From NCBI GenBank assembly GCA_021234155.1, contig JAJEKV010000027.1, positions 4,464,623-4,528,622 on the forward strand: a stretch of 64,000 nucleotides of DNA, given 5' to 3'. The stretch comes from Isoetes taiwanensis. Taxonomy: Eukaryota; Streptophyta; Lycopodiopsida; Isoetales; Isoetaceae. Made by a program: the position numbers and the translations under genes. Position 1 is the stretch's first letter; every line of letters starts with the position of its first letter. The notes beneath the pieces are model-generated. The model was not told the DNA's origin, did no database searches, and saw nothing but the letters and a program-made list of their open reading frames with translations. Of this stretch, positions 26,170 to 36,159 are shown in pieces.

Positions 26170-28357
26170 TCAAGGCGCCTTTGGTATAGCGGCGAACACA
26201 TTCTCCACTATTGCTCCAGCCTGCGAAGGATTGCATATTGAAATAGAAAGAAAGACACAATTTTTATTTGTAGCTCCCATGAAAGATTGTCCTCCACTAT
26301 TACTCATTCTCGAATTTGCAATATAACTCCCACCACCTTCCAGCTGAGGACAAGTCTGAAGACACTTCTCCCACACATCGTTCGTGATATCAAGTTGCTT
26401 CAAATCTGTAACAGCAACACTTCCAGAATTCACAGCAACATCTTCAACTGCGACAACATCTTTAGTAGCAGCTTCAGTAACTTCACTAGCTGAACCAGCA
26501 GGAAGAACAATTGGAACCTGGAAACAAACAAAAGTTACTAAACCAAATAAACAAAATAAAACCCAGAAACTAGAACTAAATAATTAAACTAAAAGACAAA
26601 CTAAAATATAGAAACATACCTGATCTGCAACTTTTCCTTTCTTGTCGTCAAGACTTGGCAATCCAACTTTCTCACCACTAGAACTTGCGCCAGGATTAAA
26701 TGCTCTCATAATTGCACTCTTCTTACTTTTTTGCTGTTGAAGAACATCACTGTAAACCTTCAATGAACCATCGTCGTTATACGGACAACCTAGAATACTC
26801 ATTGCAGCATCAACCTGCATTTCTTTCGTTCTATCATACCTAGAAAACATAAACAACAGTTAATATCAATACAGAGAAAGCAAACAAATACTAAAATAAA
26901 ACAAAGTTGCTTACTTTTTATATGAATCAACGTTGCGATGACCAGTAATAAGCATCCCGATCTCAGGTGGAACTCCAGCCATTGATAACCTTGAAACCAG
27001 TGTCACACGACCGCTCTTGTTAGTTATTTCTACATCACTCACCAAACTGCCCATACACTGCAACCATGTACGAATTTTGTTCACACCCATTGGTACCTTC
27101 TGGTACCATGCCTGCAATAACAAAAATAACAGAAATATTAATGACTATTATTAAAAAAAATCAGAAATACAATAAACTTACAAAACTTACATTATATCTT
27201 GGATTACAAATTGTTTGCAGAAAAAAAGCCCGTGGCTGATCATTATCCTTCTCCGACAAATGCCTAACATACTGCTTGTATGTGTCGACAAAGTCTATTT
27301 CATAACTCCAAATTGGCGGTAAATCACGAATCATCAAACTGTTCATCTTCTTTGTGCCAATTCTTTGAAACTCGCTCCCTGTACATCACAGCATCTCCAT
27401 ACTCATCGCTGCGAAGACTGACATCACAATCAAGCACTCCATGCAGTTCTTTATACCCGCGAATCCCAAACCTAGAAACCATGTAATGCATAAAAGCGTT
27501 TCGACAACACAAAAACATAATTTATTAGAAAAGAAACGAAAGAAACAATTCAAACTAAAATTTAAAATTACATGTATTATGTGTGATCTGGTGATCGCGA
27601 TCTGCTAGTAATTCACATTCCAATTGAAAACTTATCTCAGCTGCCTTCTTCTTTGTTGCTGCACCAACTCTAGCACGTCGTGATCGCTCTGCAGCACCAA
27701 TAAACGCCTTGCAGCTCTACCAAATAGCGGATGGTGCAAAATATTAAATCGTGGACGATCAATTCCAGTTTCTTCGATTATCATATCCTGCTTTTTCCTG
27801 ATTATTCGACCAATGGTTCTGAAAAGGTTATTTAAACTGCAAAAACAATAAAGAACAGTTACAATTAAAACACAAAAGCACAAAAAAAAAAACAGAAATA
27901 CATACCTGCTAGCAGGAAACATCTTGCCATTATTTTTCTTCACTTGGAGAATAAACATGACAAGCATTTCTCCCAACTCGAGAGAATGGAATGTCTTCAA
28001 TTGGAGCGGAAGTATCCATCTTCACGAATTCTCTCCACGCATCAAATTTCTTCCTAGCCCAATTGGTTACCTTTGATGAACCATCTCTTCCACCATGATA
28101 TACATCATGCATTATTTTCTGATCAAGAGGGGAAACGATCACTCCCGGGTTCTTTTCTTTGTGTCTGGCGGGAACCCTAAACTCTTGAAAAACCATGGCT
28201 CTTTTTCAACTTCCTCCATGAACTGAGTAACCTCATCATTGACATTTGCTTCCAAGAATTTGTCTACGTCTATCACTTCTTCCTCACAGGCAACAGAACC
28301 AGTCAAGTTCAAGGAAAAAGATGGAGTCTCCATTTCCTTACCTCTAGAATCCACCAT
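26170..28357 (-). pseudogene. Crypton/DUF3504-type tyrosine recombinase
   Basis: Six exons on the minus strand (28357-27906, 27836-27572, about 27518-27191, 27111-26915, 26839-26620, 26517-26170) with GT-AG sites; exons 1-2, 3-4, 4-5 and 5-6 join in phase. The N-terminal helical domain has SSKVTNWARKKFDAWREF and VMFILQVKKNNGKMFPAS; the catalytic domain has Arg-I in FGIRGYKEL (about 27460), FFLQTICNPRYN, PMGVNKI, the box-II NKSGRVT (about 27010), ITGHRNVDSYKKY with the box-III His and the presumed nucleophile Tyr split by an intron at 26915. Such enzymes cut and rejoin DNA through a phosphotyrosine. Four single-step frame changes (near 28150, 27985, 27705 and 27335) mean this copy is decayed or the assembly has indels. 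The C-terminal exons are Ser/Gly-rich and unrecognised. Confidence 0.72.
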
Positions 28358-28726
28358 ACTAAACAGAGAAACATTAGAAAACCTAAAGAGCAAAACAAGC
28401 CACAAAAGACCTGCCATTGCAACCTGCAGACAATAAAAAAATGTTAGATAAATATATTAAGAAGAACCTTAAAAACTACAGCTTAAAACTAACCTTAAAA
28501 TGTTGAGCAAACGCAGAACTTGATCTTTTATCAAAATAACTCTCCACTTGCTGCATGCATGCAACTGGAAATACCTTAAAAAACATCCCAGACTGAACCA
28601 GCACGCTCACAGCCACAAAATCTCGACTAAATGCCACTAAACCTCGACTCACAGCCACGAACATATCCAAGAAGTTGATTACCTCCACCAAAACACCTCA
28701 AGCACAAGTTATCTCGACGAAATACC

Positions 28727-29200
28727 TGCAAAGTTCACAAGAAAAAGTCTGTAAGAAAGAAACAAAAGAAAAATTACAAAAACTCAAAAAAAACTCCACA
28801 AACTCGAGCAAAGAACACGTCGTCTTGAAGCTCGTCTCCTAGCGCCTCCGAAAACAACCTCCAATCCAAAAAAATGGCTGCCGATCGAGCTGGCGCCACA
28901 AAAAAGAACCTCGGATGAGCTCTGCCGGAATAGGACGTCAACAAAAAGTTGATTACCTCCACGAAATACTTGCAAAGTTCACAAGAAAAACTCTGTAAGA
29001 AAGAAACAGAAGAAAAATAACAAAAACTTGAAAAAAACTCCACAAACTCGAGCAAAGAAGACGTCGTCTTGAAGCTCGTCTCCTAGCGCCTCCGAAAACA
29101 ACCTCCAATCCAAAAAAATGGCTGCCGATCGAGCTGGCGCCACAAAAAAAGGAGCTCGGAGGAGCTCTGCCGGAATAGAACGTCAGCAAAAAGGGGCGAC
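28727..29200 (-). repeat. 244-bp tandem duplication in the leader of the Crypton-like gene
   Basis: The unit beginning TGCAAAGTTCACAAGAAAAA at 28727 recurs at 28971 (period 244). Each copy contains AACTCGAGCAAAGAA, CGTCGTCTTGAAGCTCGTC and the GC-rich ATGGCTGCCGATCGAGCTGG block. Identity is high, so the duplication is fairly recent. It lies between the TATA box and the probable start codon. Confidence 0.9.
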
Positions 29201-29215
29201 ACAGTCAGCAAAAAG

Positions 29216-29248
29216 GTATTATTTATACCCCTGCTGACGTGGCAGGGG
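29216..29248 (-). promoter_or_regulatory. Promoter of the Crypton-like gene: TATA box and ACGT hairpin
   Basis: On the minus strand GGGGTATAAATAATACC carries a TATA box (about 29219-29226). Directly upstream, 29228-29248 is a near-perfect inverted repeat, CCCCTGC-CACGTCA-GCAGGGG, whose centre is a TGACGTGG-type bZIP-binding ACGT core. The whole lies directly inside the 21-bp terminal repeat. Confidence 0.55.
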
Positions 29249-29279
29249 TAATTTTAAGGTCCCGTTGGCCACGTCGGGA

Positions 29280-29377
29280 GAATGCACGCCACCTGGCGGT
29301 TTCAGTGGAAATCCCAGCGGCGCGCCCGCCCGGCTGCCGCTGCGGTTTCCACTGAAACCGCCAGGTGGCGTGCATTT
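29280..29377. repeat. 98-bp GC-rich palindrome (31-bp perfect arms)
   Basis: Arms at 29280-29310 and 29347-29377 are perfect reverse complements (AATGCACGCCACCTGGCGG... and back), and the centre pairs again through CAGCGGC and GCCGCTG. Imperfect pairing extends outward by about five bases. It lies 11 bp outside the right inverted repeat of the Crypton-like element. It may be a small foldback element or part of the target locus. Confidence 0.9.
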
Positions 29378-29774
29378 CCCCCTACTAACCATACGGGTCA
29401 AGATAGCAGAGGTACACGATCAAGACAAGAGCCAAACAAGATCAAGGGCATGATACTTAACAAAAAAGTTGTTTTTCCTTGCCTGGAAGTTTTGTGATGC
29501 AGAGCTAACTTACGAGGATGGGAGTACAAACTTATCTAATATGGTCAATCCAGTTGTTGACCAGATGCCACAGAGACATAAATTCAAAATTCTATCCATG
29601 AAAACACTAAACTACTCAGTTACATAGACAATTCGATTGAGGGGCACTTGTGGACGGGCTTGTACATGAATATAGGGGAACTACAAACTGATTGTAAGAA
29701 CATGGTAGGGGTCTACTTTAATTTAAATATAGATTATTGAATACATAACTTCACGTTTAGATTTAGGCCATCTC

Positions 29775-29815
29775 ACCCTCAAGAAACTGGAGGGCAACCT
29801 GCGCATCACCTTGTT
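29775..29815 (+). repeat. GGAGGGC...CACCTTGTT terminus, copy 2
   Basis: CTGGAGGGCAACC followed by TGCGCATCACCTTGTTA; the palindromic half of the hairpin is partly lost compared with the 59.77-kb copy. Confidence 0.5.
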
Positions 29816-30153
29816 ATAATTGCACCTATAACCTTAAGGAAAAGTGGCGAGTGATCAGACTCTGGTGCTTTATCTCCAATTCTGAAAGCATGGATCCGAT
29901 TGGAATTGCTGGTGAGCACGTAGTCTACAATACTAGCTCCAGTATGCGTAAAGCAGGTAAAACCCTTAGAGAACGGGTATGTGGTTGTGCCAATAAGAAT
30001 CTTTAGATTGCATATTGTGCCAAAATCCAGAAACAAGTTGTTCATGCAGTTTATCTCACGATCTGCAGATTCTCTTAAAAAGAAGGTATCATTTGTCTCC
30101 CTGAGCTGAATATCATGTGGCCTTTCATATGTTACATCCATGCAAGAAAGCAT
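29806..30153 (-). mobile_element. LINE endonuclease domain fragment
   Basis: The minus-strand frame gives the C-terminal half of an exonuclease-endonuclease-phosphatase domain as in plant LINE ORF2: NNLFLDFGTICNLKILIGTT, FTHTGASIVDYVL and DKAPESDHSPLFLKV, where the SDH at the end holds the catalytic Asp-His pair and VDYVL is the conserved late strand. In the parent element it nicks target DNA to prime reverse transcription. The N-terminal half and the reverse transcriptase are absent. It sits between the Crypton-like element and a copia relic on the same strand. Confidence 0.8.
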
Positions 30154-30174
30154 TAGTTACATCCATTTGATGTA

Positions 30175-31245
30175 CATAAAATGATTCAATGTGCCATAGT
30201 CAAGGAATGTTCTTCTAGATACCACTCGAGCAACTAATGCTAAAGTTTCTTCATAGTCTACACCCAGATTTTGTGTAAAACATCTTGCTACTAGTCTGGC
30301 TTTGAAGTGATCAATGCTGCCATCACTCTTGTGTTTAAACTTAAAAATCCATTTTGGCCCAATTACATGCCTAATTGTAGGTTACAACATCTGTGATTTT
30401 ACTTACAGATAGCAGATTTTTGTGTAAACCAGGTATATACAATGCCTCCTTCACAATCTTCATCATTCCAGATGGAAGCATGATAGTTATATTTCCTTTT
30501 GCCACAACATTTTGATAATTGTTGTCGCATATCTTTACGATCCTTTTAATAGCCAAGGGCTCATAGGTGCTGAAGATGTTCCTTTGGTAAGTCATGTGAC
30601 TTGTGGCTCTTGAGTCAATGTGATAGGAAGACCATTTTCTTTAGCAGCATCAAGTGCAACAAGATAACGATAATCTGCAATGGACAAAAGATATTTTGAA
30701 ATTGTATTATCTTCTCCAATGGCAGCAGATGTCTCTTCTTCAATGGTAGCAGATGCAGATTCAATCTTGAATTGATTCTTGGGTATATTAATTGCAGCTG
30801 GAGCACGACATTTGTTTGCTACGTGCTTAGTCTTTTGACACCAGTATCAAGTAATTTTGCTACGATCAAATTTGTTTCTTGTAGAAGGAGTATCTTTGTT
30901 GGGTGTGATCTTCAGTCCTGTAAACATCAAGAATTTAAACTATCAAAGCATTTTCTTTAATGTTGATGCACATCCTCATTCTTACACATTCCATAGTAGA
31001 TTCAAAAGTATGACCTGCAAGTTGCTTTTTAAGGTTGATCACCAAACCTTCAAATATCTTTGGCAGCATAATGCAGGCCTTTTCATCCTCAGTATTAGTA
31101 AAGCCACTTGCACATAAATCTTCCACTTTTTCTTTATGACATCGCCCCCTTCTTGAAGATGCAGTTCATGCAAATGTTTTCGCAAAGCCAAATGGTTTCT
31201 AGTAGTGTTTGAGTAAGGACTGCCAAATTTCCTTTGCAAATCTGG
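30175..31245 (-). mobile_element. Decayed Ty1/copia element (gag, protease region, RT start)
   Basis: Reading the minus strand from 31245 down: a UBN2-type gag segment (EDEKACIMLPKIFEGLVINL), later the prot/GAG-pre region (HMTYQRNIFSTYEPL, YIPGLHKNLLSVSKI at about 30595-30390), then straight into the first strands of a copia reverse transcriptase (KWIFKFKHKSDGSIDHFKAR, then VDYEETLALVAR, 30365-30190). The integrase between them is deleted. Frame changes and substitutions such as a Cys in the usual VARGFTQ block show it is dead. It ends at the LINE relic. Confidence 0.82.
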
Positions 31246-31249
31246 TTCC

Positions 31250-31678
31250 CTTCACTAAACATGCGGGTGCATCATCCAACAATACACAAAAAAATTAATC
31301 TTGCCTTTTGGTGTGCGTGTATTTCGCCAATTCTTCTGCTCAAAGCGTTGTTCTTGCCAAGAACTTTTCTACTCTCTTTGCCAATCGAGACGACTGATTT
31401 CTGTGTGTATGTTTGGCTCTATTATGTAAAAGAACACTATACAAAATATTGCCTAAGCTAGTCAAGGCTGCATCAGTGCTCTGGACGGACTATAAATATG
31501 GAAATGGAAGATTTAATCGAGCAAAGGGGCCTAAAATGTTGAAGAAACCTTTACCTTCCTTGAGTATCCAGCCAAAATTTCTAGCAATTTCCTTGCAATC
31601 TTTGCAGCAATTTCTTTTGTGTAGGCTTTAAAGGAATTTTTAGCAATGCTAAAGAAAGATTACCAGGGCCGATTTCTC
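31250..31678. other. No gene; flank between two copia elements
   Basis: This could hold the 5' LTR of the minus-strand copia relic, but there is no second copy in the window to define it. Confidence 0.35.
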
Positions 31679-31812
31679 TAGCTGTTGTTCCTTTTCTATT
31701 TAAACCTGCTGAATGATAATCTCGGCCGTGCATTTCATTGTATGGTTTTTCTTCTCTTTATTAATGAAATCACCCCCTTTGTGATTCCTCCCTTGACATC
31801 CTGAGTTCTTTA
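31679..31812 (+). repeat. 5' LTR (134 bp recognisable) of the copia element
   Basis: TAGCTGTTGTTCCTTTTC... to GAGTTCTTTA matches 36025-36158 with two differences in 134 bp. The immediately following TGGTATCA marks the primer-binding site and hence the LTR end. The ends are not TG...CA in an obvious way, so the exact 5' boundary is uncertain. Confidence 0.85.
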
Positions 31813-31825
31813 TGGTATCAAAGCC
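31813..31825 (+). other. Primer-binding site (initiator Met tRNA type)
   Basis: TGGTATCAAAGCC differs at one base from the usual plant copia site TGGTATCAGAGCC and lies directly after the LTR. Confidence 0.85.
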
Positions 31826-31843
31826 CAGGTCCCTTTCCAAGAA

Positions 31844-34800
31844 GATGGAAATCAATTCTGCAACTTCCTCCAGATCACTGCCGGTGTGTAGCATCGCTGG
31901 ATTCCCTGAAACCTTCGACCCAACCAAAGGATTAAAAGACTTTGGCATTGAAAGGTTCAGAGGTGATAACTTCCCCATGTGGAAGTACCGGATCGTCACG
32001 TATTTTTAAAGCGGTACCGGGTTATGGGAGGTTATAACCGGCGTGAGATCAAACACGTGGGAGATCAAAAGCCTTGAAGAAATGGGTGGTGAAAGACTCT
32101 CGAGCTCATTCCCCAGCTTATTTCTTGCATTCACCATTCTGCAGGCTTAACAGTTGAAAGTATCTCATAATGCCCATGAATGTTGGTCCAAATTGTTTGC
32201 ATTTATTTGAATCCAAAACATTGGCGTCTCAAGTCATCTTTGAGGCATCGACTTTATGCCGTTAAAGTCCAAGAGGGAGAATCCATGAGTCTCCACATTG
32301 GCAAAATCCATAATATCATGGATCACTTGAAGAAGCCGGGAGATCAAGCTATGTGATACGTCTTTGCTGCTATATGGATCAACACAATTGCCTCACCTTA
32401 CTCTCTAGTCCGCCTCCCCGCATATGGGAATCGGTGGTAGTACTTTCAAAACGGTCCTTCCACATTGACATGGGAAGAAGTCGATGCAAAAATCCTGCAA
32501 GAAGAAGTCCGGTTGCAGCAGCGGGGATCTCTGGATCCTCAAGTAGCCCCTGTTTACTCAAAACAAGGCGCCCGAGCAGATTATGGCACGAGGGAACATG
32601 ATTCTAAGGAATCAAAAGGCCTCGATGCACTCATTGCCGGAAAAGAGGGCATATCAAAGAGAAATACTGGAAATTGCTTGTTGAGCAAGCTCGTAATGCA
32701 AAGGCTTCAAATGGAAGTACCCCATCCGCTCAAACCGGAAATTCCGGTTTCACTAATCTTGAATCTCGGGTTCAACCAACGAGGAGCCTTCATGATCGTG
32801 GCCACCCAATGCCCTTGGACACAACTTGGTGGCTTGACAGTGGAGCATCTCATCACATGACCGGGAGAGCAACAGTTTTTCGCTCGGTTAAAAGTGCTTC
32901 ATCCCCCAATCCCATATCCACGAGCAATGGGAGCAAACGATTGCAGCCCACACCGAGAAGTCCGCATCACTCTCAACAATGGTAAAAGTCTTTCCATTGC
33001 AAATGTACTTCTTGTACCTGGTTTGGATCAGAATCTCCTTTGCGTGGCTCAACTCACTGACCTTGGCTTCAACGTGGCATTCTCACCAAATCATGCAATG
33101 CTCTTGGATGCAAATACCAAGAGGGTTATGGCCACATGCATCAGATATGGAAATCTCTATAAAATGGATACTTTTCTCGAAGGTTTTGCACTTCATACTC
33201 AGGTATCTGATGAGCTATGGCACCATAGGCTTGGTCATGCAGGCTTGGACAGCGTTCAGCATCCAAGGCCGTCACTGGTTTGCCTTCACAGTTGTTGTTC
33301 TCTCGCTCTTGTGAAATCTGCACCATGGGCAAGCAACACAAGCATCCTTTTCCAAATGAAGCAAATCGAAGCAGCCTTCCAGGCCACCGAGTACTATATT
33401 TCCGGAGCGCATCCTCAATCACTTGGTGGATCTCTCTATTTCCTCACATTTATAGATGATGCCTCCATATACACTCAGGTATTCTTCATTCATAAGAAAT
33501 CTGAAACATTTCAATACTTTCAGCAATATGTGTTTTTTGTGCACACTCAACTTGGGCGACCTCTTCAAAGTCTAATGCGTGACAACGGAGGGGAATATAC
33601 TTCTATACAGATGGCAAAATTCTGCCAAGGCAATGGGATCGAGCACCGCACTTCAGTGGCTGGGAACTCTGAACAGAATGGTCTTGCTGAACGCATAAAC
33701 CGAACCATCAAGGACATGGCCCGATGTCTGCTTATCCAAGCTCACCTTCCAATCAAATTCTGGGCTGAGGCACATCTGTCTATCTCAGAAACAAGCTTGT
33801 CTCTCAGCGATCTAGCTTCAAGCAGACCCCATTTCGGACAGGAAATTCTCCAGATCTTAGCCATCTAAGAGTCTTTGGTTGTTTGACTCATGCTCTCAAT
33901 CTCCGGCAACAAGCTGGCAGTTCCTTTCAATCTCGAAGCATTCCAGCCATCTTCGTCGGCTATTCCACCACCAAAAAAGGGTACAAATTATATAATTGTT
34001 CCAGCAGGAAGATGTTTTACAGTCGAGATGTGCACTTCTTTGAAGATAAATTGGGAGCCTCGTTACTTTCCCCTGATGAAGGTCCAGCTTATACTTCCCT
34101 GCCCATGCCAGTTCAAGATCTGGAGTCTTCTCCAGCTGGTCCCCCAGCTGCAGACACTGCCATTGATGCACTCTCAAGTGGCATTGATCCAGCAGATGAT
34201 CCATTCATGGAATTCCAAGATGGACCACCAGAGATCCCTGCTCTCCCTATTACAGAACCTCCTCAAGTGCCTTCTGCTCCAAGACGTTCTAGCAGGCCAT
34301 GGAAACCCACAACACCCATTTTGGAGTACCATCAAGCCATGTTCAATGCAAAAACAGTGACTGCTCCCACAAATTTGGCTGAGGCTCTCCAAGACCCCCA
34401 TGCTGCTGAATGGCAACATGCCATGGATCGAGAGATTGCTTCACTCCATCGCAATCAAACATGGACATTGGTCCCGCTTCCATCTGGACGTCGCCTCATC
34501 TCCTCCAAGTGGATCTATAAGATCAAATTCAAAACTGATGGCAGCCTCAATCGATTCAAAGCTCGCTTTGTAGCTCGAGGATTCTCACAAATAACAGGAG
34601 TAGATTTTGGAGACACTTTCTCCCCCGTCATAAAAATGGCATCCATCAGAGTGCTGCTTGCTTTTGCAGCCCAGAATGATCTGAAAGTCCATCAAATGGA
34701 CGTGGAGGGCGCTTTCCTTTATGGAGAACTCACAGAAGATGTGTACATGGAGCAGCCTGAAGGCTACATTCAAGCTGGCCAAGAGAAGCTTGTCTGCAAA

Positions 34801-35964
34801 CTCAAGAAAGCACTTTATGGCCTTAAACAGGCTCCAAGGGCATGGTACCAAAAGATGCATTGTTTTCTTCTGGCACAAGGCTTTCAGAACGGAGATGCTG
34901 ACACCAACCTCTATATTCAACTTTGCGGATCCACCTTTGTGCTATTGGGCTTATACATTGATGATATCGTGCTTGTAAGCAACTCCCTTGCTCATCTCCA
35001 AGCCGTGAAGCAAGCTCTAGCTCACACTTTCTCCACGCATGATCTCGGTGATATTAGCAGCTGTTTGGGCCTCCGAATCACCTGCAACCGAGCTCAACAC
35101 CTCCTTTGCATTGATCAAGCACAATATGCCCATGATATCCTAGCCAAATTTTGCATGCGGGACTGCAATGGCTCTTCCATTCCCATGGAACCTGGCTTGC
35201 TTGTTTCTTCTGCTGACTGCCCCAAATCCCCTTCACATGCTTTGGCTATGCAGGATATTCCATACCGCAACTTGCTGGGTTGTCTCAATTACATCATGGT
35301 TTCCACCAGGCCAAATCTTGCATATTCAGTAAGCTTCCTTAGCTGGTTTATGGCCAATCCTGGCATTGTCCATTGGCAAGCACTCAAGAGGGTTCTTCGC
35401 TATCTCAAGCAGACTCAAGATTATGGCATCATATATGGCGCTGATTCCCGGTTTCCTCCCAACCATTTCATTGGTTACACTGATTCTGATCATGCAGGGG
35501 ACCATGATGAGAGTAAGTCCACAGGAGGTTACTGCTTTCTTCTTAATGGAGGTGCAGTCACATGGAGCTCAAAGAAACAGCAAGTCACAGCTCAATCCAG
35601 CACTGAAGCTGAATACATTGCCGCTGCTGAAGCTGCCAAGGAAGCTGAATGGATTATCAAAATCACCAAGGATCTTCCACTGCAGCAGGAGCTTCCTCTT
35701 ACACTCTTCTGCGACAATCAAAGCACCATTGCCCTTGGTAAGGATTCCAAATTCCATACTCAGAACAAATACATTCGTGTTCGCTTTCACTTTCTTCAGG
35801 ATGAGGTCCAAGAAGGGCGCATCACCATGCCTTATTGTCCCTCCAATGATATGCTTGCAGACATACTTACCAAGCCCCTGCCCAAAGCTAAGTTCGAGGG
35901 GCATCGCGTTGGTCAAAGCGTTCACCCATATTCCAGGAAGAGGTCACCTTCATTCCAGGAATAA
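31844..35964 (+). mobile_element. Ty1/copia gag-pol, decayed at the 5' end and nearly intact at the 3' end
   Basis: Gag begins near 31844 with FRGDNFPMWKYRI but meets stops by 32010 and is broken to about 32460. The zinc knuckle (about 32617) has C-x2-C-x4-H but a Tyr at the last Cys. Protease has WWLDSGASHHMTG (about 32830). Integrase (33200-33868) keeps its DDE residues, in FIDDAS, MRDNGGEY and NGLAERINRT. One frameshift near 33868 leads into a 693-codon frame with reverse transcriptase (KFKTDGSLNRFKARFVARGF, YIDDIVL catalytic box near 34960) and RNase H (TDSDHAGD, STEAEYIA, TKPLPKA). It would copy itself through cytoplasmic particles. Gag damage makes it non-autonomous. Confidence 0.93.
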
Positions 35965-36024
35965 TTGACGGCTTAATCTGGGCAACCTGATATTTAGGCC
36001 TAATCTAAGACATGATTCCTTAGT

Positions 36025-36158
36025 TAGCTGTTGTTCCTTTTCTATTTAAACCTGCTGAATGATAATCTCGGCAGTGCATTTCATTGTATGGTTTTTCTTC
36101 TCTTTATTAATGAAATCACCCCCTTTGTGATTCCTCCCTTGGCATCCTGAGTTCTTTA
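36025..36158 (+). repeat. 3' LTR of the copia element
   Basis: Matches 31679-31812 with two substitutions (about 98.5% identity), so insertion is fairly recent. The LTR holds TATTTAAA near its start and an AT-rich TTTATTAATGAAATC region. No clear target duplication was found at the outer edges. Confidence 0.85.
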
Positions 36159-36159
36159 A

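Larger units (their letters stand above)
25854..29268 (-). mobile_element. Crypton-like tyrosine-recombinase element with 21-bp inverted ends
   Basis: A 3,415-bp unit is bounded by a perfect 21-bp inverted repeat: CCAACGGGACCTT... at 25854-25874 and its reverse complement at 29248-29268 (with two mismatches it extends to 26 bp, 25849 and 29273). It contains one spliced gene for a DUF3504/Crypton-type recombinase, a TATA box just inside the 5' end, a 244-bp duplicated leader and, inside the 3' end, ATCATTACATCAGAAG repeats (25990-26090). No target-site duplication is seen, which fits a tyrosine recombinase. Described Cryptons lack long terminal inverted repeats, so these ends are unusual. That the repeats are the true termini is inference. 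Confidence 0.6.

Noticed and set aside
28139-28417. Start at the upstream Met giving a hydrophobic signal-like N-terminus (MAGLLWLVLLFRF)
   Set aside because: A secretory signal is implausible for a recombinase; the Met at 28357 was chosen instead.
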